Shown here: piece after piece, positions 12,417 to 24,400 of the stretch
Layout: every line of letters begins with the position of its first letter
How positions within the stretch are numbered: position 1 is the first letter of the stretch
Assembly: GCA_947247005.1 (NCBI GenBank)
Contig: OX365948.1
Coordinates: 434,001-498,000, forward strand
Direction: 5' to 3'
Source of the DNA: Spisula solida
Lineage: Eukaryota > Mollusca > Bivalvia > Venerida > Mactridae
Length of the DNA stretch: 64,000 nt
Position numbers and translations under genes: made by a program
The notes under the pieces: model-generated
Databases searched by the model: none
What the model saw: the letters and a program-made list of their open reading frames with translations, nothing else
What the model was told of the DNA's origin: nothing

Positions 12417-15400
12417 CTGAAATAAAGTTATGAATAATTGGTCAGAACAGATGTATAACACATCAGAACATACATATTTACAAATAATCAGTAATTTGTA
12501 TCAGGTAACACAACCCAGCACGAGTTAAATCATAGCAGAGCATATGAAGAACAACACGGCACAAACATACCATGCTCCCAAACTACCAGTATTTCACTTT
12601 AGGGCTGTGGGTCGTCAGGTAAGTGCCGATTCGATCCACGAGTCGGGGTGAGCGATTCACTGGTAGAACCACGAATCAGCAGTTACATGTGTCATGAAAA
12701 TAAATACTGTCATTGAGACCTTTTACTTTAATAACATCACATACTTTGTGAAACACTAATGTACTTTCATGTACAAGGGTGCATGAAGACATTTAAAACG
12801 GATAATCTGTAATCACATAGCGACAAAAAAACAAGTTAAATAACACCAAACAACAACTTGTCTTCTCACTCAGTTGACTAGCTAGTGATACATTTAGACA
12901 GCTTTGGCATACTGCCTTTTTATCATCCTGAATGAAAATACCGTAATGCCACGCCTTCGATGTGAACTCGGTACGTTCCTTCAGGCATTGAAGACGGTTG
13001 GTCGTATGGCGTGATCTAATCGACAATATAATATTTATTGGCATGAACTAAATGTACTTAATTATCCCCAAGCCACATCGGCCGTCTGTCAAGTTGGTCC
13101 TTGTTTTTTTGTCTTGACACTGTGTGCAGCAGTTGTATACTTCTGAAATCAATATTGGACTAGTAGTAGACTATCTGACTTTATTTTCTTTACTTGATAT
13201 TCATTTTGGTGTTTAAAATCATCATTTGTTGTTTTTTTTAACTTTTCCCAAGCCACATCGGTCGTCTGTCAAGTTGGTCCCCTAGCTAAAATTCTTATTT
13301 TTTATTTTTGTCTTGACACTGTGTGCAGCAGTTGTATATACTTTTGAAATCAATATCAGACTAGTAGACCTAGTCACCTATGTCAAATTAGTCAGAGCCT
13401 AATAGACTCATAGTTTCTTGACTTTTATTTTATGGCATGAAATCATCATCATTTGTTTTGAACTTTTCCCAAGCCACATCGGCCCTCTGTCAAGTTGGTC
13501 CCCTAGCAAAACTGCCCTCTGACAGCAATATAAATCATAAATGTTTGTTTTTACTTCACAGTCCAAAATTGGTTTAGCTCAAACAATATCAGTCCTATGC
13601 CACAATAGTCCTCAACCAAAATCATATTTTCTTGACTTATTTTACCAAACAATTTCAGCCCTATGCCAAAATAGTCCTCAACCAAAATCATATTTTCTTG
13701 ACTTATTTTCTGAGTTTCAACATACCTACCTGTCTCATACAATAACATAGTTTCTACATACAATATAGAGTATATCACAGTACATATTGGACAAATGTCT
13801 GAACACAATGAATAAGTCATTCACCACCAGTCGCTCGTTAGTTTACACAGATCTACAAAAAATACTCTTATAAGAATCTAGACCTGAGTTTTATTGAACT
13901 TTGTTCATTTAAACATTTCTAACAAAACTGTCATGTCAAATATTTTCAGAATAAAATTGCTGTTCATCATACATAGACTTATCAATTTGAGTTGAATATC
14001 TCCTTAGATCAGACACAAGAAATTGGAAACGTTATGCCCTATATTCAAACATTTTAGACTTACAGTATAAGTGTTGTTGAAACATTACGTCATAACGGTT
14101 TATAAAATTATGACGTCAAATTGTTTCATTTCCCGAAAATGGTCTCAAGTTTTTAGTTTGTAATCACATTGTGATCTGTTTCATTTGAGTAACATAGATC
14201 TATCAAGGTTGTTTCTTAACATTGTAAGAATAGATTACTGTGTGGTTAGAATAGAATAGAATAGAATATAGTTTATAGTTAGATCTATCTTGTTCTATCA
14301 AGAATACAGTACCATCTCTCTGACATCTCTGCTATCTGACCCGTATATTGAATCTGCATCCGCAAACGTCTCAAATGTATCTATGATACCAGGAGGCATT
14401 TTGTCCATTTTGTCACAGACCTGTTAGCTTCCTTCACTCTATCATCATTTGTCTAGTACAGCTAGTACAACCTGGTTCTATCACTATCTGCACTAGTATC
14501 AAGCACACATGTGCTACCTATCTATATATTTTTCTGCTTGGTATCTATCAATCACACTCCAGTAAAAACTTGAGTTGATGATCTTTCCTTGATGGGTACA
14601 AGAAGCTTATAACTTCCATTCCTTCAAATTGTAAAGTCATACATAAACAATTTGGAATTATGAGATCACAATTGTTCATTGTCCCAGAATTTATGTTTCA
14701 CAGTTCTAACTAATATAACACAAGACAAATGATTGTTTTAATCACAGTGTTTTATATGACTGGTACATGTTTTCACAAAAATTAATGGTATAGAGAAATA
14801 GCAAACATTAAATAAAATTGTTCACTTCAAATTTTATTCACAGTTGATATATAAATCTGTAGTTTTGATTGATAACTTAAGATTGATCTATACATTCTTG
14901 CTACTGCAAATTGGTCTAAAAACACATAATCATTGTGATATTCAATTATCAACAACTCCCAGTTGATTGTTTCAGTGTCTATTTGATCCACTTCATTGAT
15001 GTTGGTTGTGTCAACATGCATTGCTATCATACTGACATTTCTTTGACAAGTTCACAGTTCCCCTTTTTAAGTTTTAAAATGTTACAACAATTGACAACTG
15101 GTGATAGGTCCTGTGGGTGGATCTACATTTCTTACAACAAATCTGTCCTTTGAGCATTTAGTAAAATCAGGTAGCGCATTAGCAAACACAACAACATGAG
15201 GCTGATCAAATTGGACTTGACACGATTCATACTTATAGTAGTATTTTTGTTAGAATAGAAAGTTGCCTTTTGATAAAAAAGTATTTGTGTGAAATTTTGA
15301 TATTTTTGATGCATTGCTCGTAAACCTTTTATCAGTTTTTGTTAGGAATGATTCCGTAGATTTCTGTTGATCAATCGGTTGGTTGTTTCTTATGTTCAGT

Positions 15401-18400
15401 TTGCTTGTTCGTACATTGGTCTGTAGTCGATAGTGTTTCAGTAAATATCATGATTTCGTCCTAGTTAAGATATATTAGAAATTTTATATCAGATCTGTTC
15501 TGGATCTCACAATATAGAATAATAATGCACCATCACGTTACAACATTTTTTATTTTATGTTCGAAACTGTTCAGTTGTGTTTTTGAAGTCGGTGGTAGTA
15601 GCTGTGTTTTTGAATTGCTCCGTTTCATGTTAATGCTGTAGTAGTTAGTTATGATAAATGTTGACCTGTACGATTGAAACAAAAAAAACTATTAACGTAA
15701 ATTTCTTGCTAAAAAGTTGCATGTGGTTTAGGTATGAATATGGTAATTTCAACAATATGAAGAGTTTTGGTAGTAGTAAATGTAGAAATGTTTTCTCAAT
15801 TTGTCTGGAATGTTTCTTGAGTTTATGTCTGATATGAATTCGGTAAAGATGTTTCGTGTTGTTTAAGTAGGATGTGTTTCAGCTTTTGTTAGAAATGTTT
15901 CTGTAGATTTGGTAAATCCATTTGTGTTTTGTAGAATAGTAGTAGAAAGGATTGTTACGTAGATATTTTGGCTGCTTGTTCGATTCATTGGTCCCGATTC
16001 AATCGTGTTTCAGTAATAATCATGATTAAACCCTAGTATAGATATTATAGAAATTTTACCTCAGATCAGTTCTGTCTCCCATGCTATAGAATAATAATGC
16101 ACCATCACGTTACAGCAATTTCACTTTTATGTTCAAAACTGTTCAGTTGTGTTTCTGAAATCAGTCGTAGCAGATGTGTTTTTCAATTGCTCTGTTTTAG
16201 AAAGATGCTTTTGGAAATAAGTATTTGTGTGAAATTTTTATATGTTTGATGCGTTGTGTTCTAGGTATGATTCAGTTTCACATTTGTAGAATTGTAGTAG
16301 AAAGGATTGTTAGGTAGATATTTGGTTGCTTGTTCGATTCATCTGTCCGAAGTCAATCGTGTTTCAGCAATAATCATGATTAAACCCTAGTATAGATATT
16401 ATAGAAATTTACCTCAGATCAGTTCTGTCTCCCACAATATAGAATAATAATGCACCATCACGTTCAATCAATTTTTTTAACAGTTTTGATACGAAAATCA
16501 TTGTTTAAAATTTGTATAATACTGTAAGCAATTCTAGATCTAATGAGTTCTGTTTCTCACAATGCAGAAAACTTTCTCATGACAATTTCAAGAGTCAGTT
16601 GTGTTTCGGTGCAAATCATGGTTAAACATTTGTTTATTACTAGATGCAATTTTTATCGAAGGAATTTTGTTTATCATGATGTAGAAAACGTTCCAATGAA
16701 TGTTGTAGATGTTTTAGCATGTTGGATGCATTGAGCAAGTGTCAATTGTGTTTCGGCGAATATCGTGGTTTCAAATTTGTTCATTACTACAGGCAATTTT
16801 TGTTTGGATGAGTTTTGTTTCTCTCAATGTGAAAAACTTGATATGAATGTTGTAGATATTCTAGGTATGTTTGAAACATTGGGTTAGGGACAGTTATGTT
16901 TCGACGAATATCATGGTTTGACATTTGTTTATTACTATAGGCAATTTTTGTTTGGATGAGTTTTGTTTCCCTCAATGTGAAAAAACATTGATATAAATGT
17001 TGTACATCAGATTTGTTAACAAGTTCTTTGCATTGGACACGAATGAGAAGTAGGTTTGGTAGATATCTTGGTTTCACATTAGTCAAGTCATATCAGAAAT
17101 GTTTGATCAAATCGCCACTGTTCTTCAACATGTTGCTCTAATTCATATATGAAAGTTTTTTTTGTAACAAAATTTGGTATTGTGCTTCTGTTTTTTAGTG
17201 TCAGCATGGGTGTCAGTTGTGTTTCGTCGAATATTACGATTTTACATTTGTAAAAAAGTATTGATCAAATCAAATCTGCTTCTCATAATTTAGAAATCTT
17301 GCTTCTGAAAGTTTAAGATCAGTTTCGTCCGTCGGTTCGATGAATTGACTAAGGAACAGTCGTGTTTCGTTCAAAATCAAAGTTTGACATTTGTATATTA
17401 CAATTAGAAACTTTATATCAGATCAACGCTGTTCTATTCAGCATGTAGAATACATTCTCACAATCCAGAAATTTACATTTCAGACAATTCAGTCGTGTTT
17501 CAACTTTCATTTGTTCAGTTTCATCTTGTACATCTGAGTGACAAATCAAAAAGTCTTAAACAATAGATCCTCACATCAATCAGTCATAGTGAAGCAATGT
17601 TCGTTTTGTCGAAAACAACAGTTTACAATTACATGATCTACTCAATTGTTTATATATATTGAGATATTTGGACAATTCTCAACTGTAATCCACAAAACAT
17701 AGCACTCATGCAAATCCATGCTCATCACAAATATTGAACGTTTTCAGATGTATATGTTATGAAATATTTTTGACGTTTGAAAATAACCAATTGCCAGAAA
17801 TACAAAATAAACTAACTAAAATGTAACTTTGTGTCAGTGTTGTTTCAAATCAAACTAGAATATCAGATGTACAATTTCAACATTTTATTTCTAAACTCAC
17901 AAAACAAAAATGTTTGACAATCATTGAGCAGCATTTCTTTCGAAAGCTCTGTATTGGTCCTAAAAAGGACCGTTTGATTCTCATCGAGTTCATCGTCCGT
18001 ACTCGGTGAGGAATAGGTATCTCCACTTGCCATACTCGTACTCTGTTGCTTCATTCAGTTCATTCTGAAATATCTCCAAATCTGGGTATATTCCTCCCAC
18101 ATTCAACTGAACAGACTCCACAGTAGTAGATGTCTTCTCTAATTGTTCTTCTTTCGGCAATGAATCCCAACGAGGTGGTACAGGTGGAGGTGTCTCACTA
18201 CCTCTTCCAAACAACTTCTTCATAGCAGACCTGAGTGTCTTCCTCAAACCCATTTTTACGAATGAATGATATTGTTATGTTGCATCTAGTTTTTATAGCA
18301 ATGCCAAACGAGTTTTCACTACAGTGAAGTCATTCATTTCAAACACACATTTTTGTATATGTTCAAATACAGATTCTTAGTTTGTCGCATGTACAAACTC

Positions 18401-21400
18401 AAACTATTCATTTACAATCTACTGCTTCTGAAAGTTTTATACACTCTGTACGATGGTTCGTCAAAACCTAGAACATTGACTTTAATCATAAGTTGTGTTC
18501 AAATAAAAAACAAAAACTGCATGAGACAAATATTTTTACATTCAATTTTATTTGGATTTCATTTTTGTAAATTTGTCTGGACATTGATTTGCGAAAGAAA
18601 GTCTTTGAAAAAACTCAGTGACACGAGTTTGTCTTTTTGTCACATCGATACGTCTTGTTTTCCGCCTGTATTGCTTGTCAATATCAAAGGCATGTTCAAA
18701 TCCACAACGCCGACATCGATTCGATGTTCTTCTACAACATGCTTGACAGACTTGGTATTTACAGCATATGCATTTAATCAAACTAACTTTGGATTTCTTA
18801 CACAATGGACAAGGCATGTTTGTTGTACTGATACCAATAATTCCTGAGAGGTGTCAATATATATGAAGCGATTGTAATACAAAACATATCAGTCAGGCAA
18901 CTCAAACTAGAAATCGTCTTTCCATTGTAATCTACCAAATGAGCATTTGCATCTCCAACATTTCCAAATATGTTTCACTCCATACGTATTTCGTTTTGTT
19001 TTAAACAGAAGCCATCCTAATCTTGGTTTGCTATGTTTCGTGTATGAAATCATTTTCTTGTCCTATTTCTTCGACAGCATCTGCTCAATTGTTACAAGAA
19101 AAATCTACAATGCCTACAATTTGTACAACGGTAAAAAATTAGATAAAAAATGTACAAGTTGTATACATTGTAGAATTTCTTTTCTAACAACTGATGCTCG
19201 AACAAACATTCATGTAGAACTGATGTGAAGGAAAAACAAGCTTTGTGTCAAGTTTCAATTTTATTTTCAAGTCACCAAAAAAGCATAAGAAAAAACAAAA
19301 TAAGTTTGACAATCATTGAGTAGCATTTCTTTCGAAAGCTCTGGTTGGCCCTGAAAAGGACCGTTGGTGTTCTGACAGAGAGAAATCTAACGACCATACT
19401 CTGTCAAGAACAAGTATCTCCAGCGACCATATCCTGGATGCTCCTCCTCCTGGTAATCATCCAGACTTGGATAAAGCGCCAAATCTGGATAAATCCCTCC
19501 AACATGAAGGCGAACATCTGGTGGTGGCAACACATCTTCCTCTGTTGGTGCAGAAGGTTCTTCTCTTGGAAGTGAATCCCAACGAGGTGGTACTGGTGGT
19601 GGAACGTCTCCTGTACGTCTACTGAACATCTTCTTGAAGAAAGCTCTGACCGTTCTTGTCAAACCCATTCTGATGAATGAATGACGAATCTATTTGCGGT
19701 CGCTTTTTATACTGAAGCTCAGGGACAAAATCATGTTTCGTTTACTCAATTTTGAACTTAATTTCAAAGTCGAGTCAATAATTTCATTTTCAACATTTAT
19801 TTACAAATGACATAACTACACTTTTATACAATACTCCAATAACCTCACAAGTGCATACAATGTGAAAGTTTCAAATATTCTGCTCTTCGCATGAAACGTT
19901 TACTGATATAATTGATTGTTCCTTTCAAGTGTCCACATATTTGTCAAAACTATATTTTGTCACTGCAATATCTTTCTCGAATACAATAGCACATTTTAGC
20001 GTTTTCTTCTGTTCCAAATTTGTCAAAAGTAAGCAATGTGTCAATTTGAACATTCAGTTTCATATTCACGAAAAACAACATTTCGTTCTGGCCTACCAGT
20101 AGTATCGAAAAAACCTGTCAAGCTACTAGCATTTCCATCAACAGAAAAATATTCCTTAGCCAGCTTTCTGTACTGATCCAAACAGTTAGATACATAAGCT
20201 TTGTCCTGATCAGAATATCTGAGCATGTATTTGTCAGGAATGTCCAACCATTGAAAAACGTTGAATATTTTGTCAACAGCCATAGTACGCTCTCCTCTAG
20301 CAGCCAACATATCGATCAGGCTCTCCTCGACAAAATATTTACCATTGATAGGATCTAATTCAAGCATGGGAACACTTTTGTCCCGACTGCCGTCTTGTTT
20401 CAGTGGATAGAAATATTCGGGGTGATGAGGATTTCCAGCATAGTGGTTGTGTAACGTATTGTCCCATTCCATCAGTTCGGCTTCACTTTCCAATCGTCTC
20501 CAATCTAGACTGCCGTCACCAAACATGACAGCGTAGCCTAGTACTTCTCTGTGTGTATATTTACTTAAATCATGTACTCGAACAAGTTGCGTCAGTTTGT
20601 CAGGGATGGTTATTCCAATCTTCTCAAGAAATTCTAATGACATTCTGAGCCACTTGCGGTGAGATGTCATACTTTTCAAATGTCCCAAAACATTGATAAA
20701 TACCAATTCCTTGTAGACTAGTTTCATGTGACTAGTGGGTCTATCTATATATTTTCTCGATTCAGTAGTCACATTTTCTGACCTATTTAGTTCTTCGACA
20801 TACATTTGCTCCCATTCGTCAGTAGGTCTACCACATCCAACCTTTCCTGCCAACCAATCTTTTATCAATTGGTGCAAGGCGGCCACAAACAAAGCATATT
20901 CTACTTGTAACAGCTGAATGTGTTTTCTTGTTCGAAATTCTACTCCTTTTCTTGGTGTGTAAAGCTGGTCCATTGTCAAACAAATTTTGTGGAATAACTG
21001 TAACAAAACTCTGCCTTCCAGTTTCATCTGATACATCCAATTGCATTACAATATGATGTGTCAAATTTGTATTATTTTTAACTAGAAATAGTGTTTGTCA
21101 TTTGGTAGTTGGCTGTGGTCTGAATCAGACGTGTTTTCTCGAATGGGAACAAATTTGTAACAAATCTGTTATTTTTGATACCAAATCTGGAGTCAAACAT
21201 GAATGTAACATTTCATCTGTTTTCCTCGATTGAAACATTTACAAAATCTCATCCACGATTACTTTGTTTTGTAATCAGAAAAATCAGAAACAAGTTTGAG
21301 ATATGTACATTTCTGTTGAAAATGACACGTTGTACCTCAGAACACATTTTGAATCATGTCACTTCAACCATGTTTTGCGTGGACAAATTTTGATGTTTGG

Positions 21401-24400
21401 CCGGGGGTAATTTAGGGGGGGGGGTCTTTTCAGGACATGCCCCCCTGTTTTTCAAACTAAAAGTAAAAAAAATATACAAGCAATGTTCCGTCAAAAACCA
21501 AGAAAAAACTAACGCCGTAACACTTGTCAGTTGGGGTTTCATTTCTAGTTACCGGTAGTAACTTTAATAAACGAGACTTTGTCCGACCATAATTTATTCG
21601 AATTCACTGATGTTATAGTGCAAGTTTACTTTCGAATTGCAAATTAATGATGCTCACAGTCTTGTTTACTGTCAGTATTTTGTCCCAAAGTTATCCTTTA
21701 AACTTCTGGTAACTCATTTAAGAGCCATTTGTACAGGCTATGTATTTATATCAAAGATCGCGATCCAACGATCCCGGGGATGACGAATACTCGTACTCGA
21801 TTTTCTAGCCCAAATCGTGGATATCCGAGTACCCGACAGCCCTATTTCACTTGTACAATACGTATAAAACACGAATTTTAGGCACTCATAACAATTTCTG
21901 AAAGTGAATTATGCCCTAGCCAAAGTACGAATACTAACTTACAATTCGGTTAAAATTAATGTTGCATATGAAAACTAATGAACCGACTATATATACTTTA
22001 CCGAGGGCTATATTCCTCGTTCCCACGACACAGTTTTATGTAAAATAATGGTGGACATATAAAACCGAGGACGGATATAGTTGACCCGCCAACGAGAGCT
22101 AGTATGGATGAAAAATGTGGCACCGATTCTGCAACAAATAACACAATGACCATTGTTGTTGTCCTAGTCAACACTCGTTTCCACGTGAAATCTGAAATAA
22201 GAATAGTACTGAAAAAATGAAAAAAGTTATTCAACGTATTGTTACGTTTGCCTGTGCACAACTTTTATTTGAACATAATTTAACATCCGATATTTTCATG
22301 CTGTGACGACATTTACATTTATAATGTACTAGTATTCGACATTGAGGATCTTGGATGAGTTATAACATGATACACGATGTTGTATTTATGTCCCATATCG
22401 TACGCCATACTCTTTATCATATTTGCAATTTAGTTAGAACCCAAATCGACCATTGTGTAGGGTCATTGTTTATAGCTTTTTAAGGCCAAACAATCCCATT
22501 TCGCGTCTGTAATCAACATGCTACCGGTATTTAACATAACATATAACATAATGATATTAGCAATTTGTATACTGTTATTAGTGTGCCTTTCGTGATCGGC
22601 TGTTTCTGTTACAAGTTCTGCATTCCCTGTCGAAATTGTAATAATATCAGTTTGGCCCCTCGTGATTTCATATCGATGGAACGCTAGGACGATATGTCGT
22701 TATGGTAGAAATATTAGACTATACGACAGGATTATATGTAAATCTCAAAGGACGATGCGAGGGTGTGGTAGGACTATAGGAGATGACGATAGGAGGATGC
22801 GAGGGTGTGGTAGGACTATAGGAGATGACGATAGGAGGATGCGAGGGTGTGGTAGGACTATAGGAGGATGCGAGGATGTGGTAGGACTATAGGAGATGAC
22901 GATAGGAGGATGCGAGGATGTGGTAGGACTATAGGAGATGACGATAGGAGGATGCGAGGGTGTGGTAGGACTATAGGAGATGACGATAGGAGGATGCGAG
23001 GGTGTGGTAGGACTATAGGAGATGACGATAGGAGGATGCGAGGGTGTGGTAGGACTATAGGAGATGACGATAGGAGGATGCGAGGGTGGGTAGGACTATA
23101 GGAGATGACGATAGGAGGATGCGAGGGTGTGGTAGGACTATAGGAGATGACGATAGGAGGATGCGAGGGTGTGGTAGGACTATAGGAGATGACGATAGGA
23201 GGATGCGAGGATGTGGTAGGACTATAGGAGATGACGATAGGAGGATGCGAGGGTGTGGTAGGACTATAGGAGGATGCGAGGGTGTGGTAGGACTATAGGA
23301 GGATGCGAGGATGTGGTAGGACTATAGGAGGATGCGAGGGTGTGGTAGGACTATAGGAGGATGCGAGGGTGTGGTAGGACTATAGGAGGATGCGAGGGTG
23401 TGGTAGGACTATATGAGATGACGATAGGAGGATGCGATGGTGTGGTAGGACTATAGGAGATGACGATAGGACGATGCGAGGGTGTGGTAGGACTATAGGA
23501 GAGGACGATAGGACGATGCGAGGGTGTGGTAGGACTATAGGAGATGACGATAGGAGGATGCGATGGTGTGGTAGGACTATAGGAGATGACGATAGGAGGT
23601 TGCGAGGGTGTGGTAGGACTATAGGAGATGACGAAAGGAGGATGCGAGGGTGTGGTAGGACTATAGGAGGATGCGAAAATGTGGTAGGACTATATGAGAT
23701 GACGATAGGAGGATCCGAGGGTGTGGTAGGACTATAGGAGATGACGATAGGAGGATGCGAGGGTGTGGTAGGACTATAGGAGGATCCGAGGGTGTGGTAG
23801 GACTATAGGAGGATCCGAGGGTGTGGTAGGACTATATGAGATGACGATAGGAGGATCCGAGGGTGTGGTAGGACTATATGAGATGACGATAGGAGGATGC
23901 GAGGATGTGTTAGGACTATAGGAGATGACGAAAGGAGGATGCAAGGGTGTGGTAGGACTATAGGAGATGACGATAGGAGGATGCGAGGGTGTGGTAGGAC
24001 TATAGGAGATGACGATAGGAGGATGCGAGGATGTGGTAGGACTATAGGAGATGACGATAGGAGGATCCGAGGGTGTGTTAGGACTATAGGAGGATGCGAG
24101 GATGTGGTAGGACTATAGAAGATGACGATAGGAGGATGCGAGGGTGTGTTAGGACTATAGGAGGATGCGAGGATGTGGTAGGACTATAGGAGATGACGAT
24201 AGGAGGATGCGAGGGTGTGGTAGGACTATAGGAGATGACGATAGGAGGATGCGAGGGTGTGGTAGGACTATAGGAGATGACGATAGGACGATGCGAGGGT
24301 GTGGTAGGACTATATGAGATGACGATAGGAGGATGCGAGGGTGTGGTAGGACTATAGGAGATGACGATAGGAGGATGCGAGGGTGTGGTAGGACTATAGG

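Noticed and set aside
12602..12680. Possible tRNA-like segment (GATTCGATCC)
   Set aside because: Only a weak B-box likeness without an A box.
16787..17086. 99-codon minus frame
   Set aside because: Spans two copies of the 160-bp repeat and reads the same residues twice (RNKTHPNKN / RETKLIQTK); judged repeat-derived.
18353..18847. 164-codon + strand frame
   Set aside because: It is the antisense shadow of the zinc-finger/PIP-box gene and its flanks; the - strand frame has motifs, promoter and poly(A) signals.
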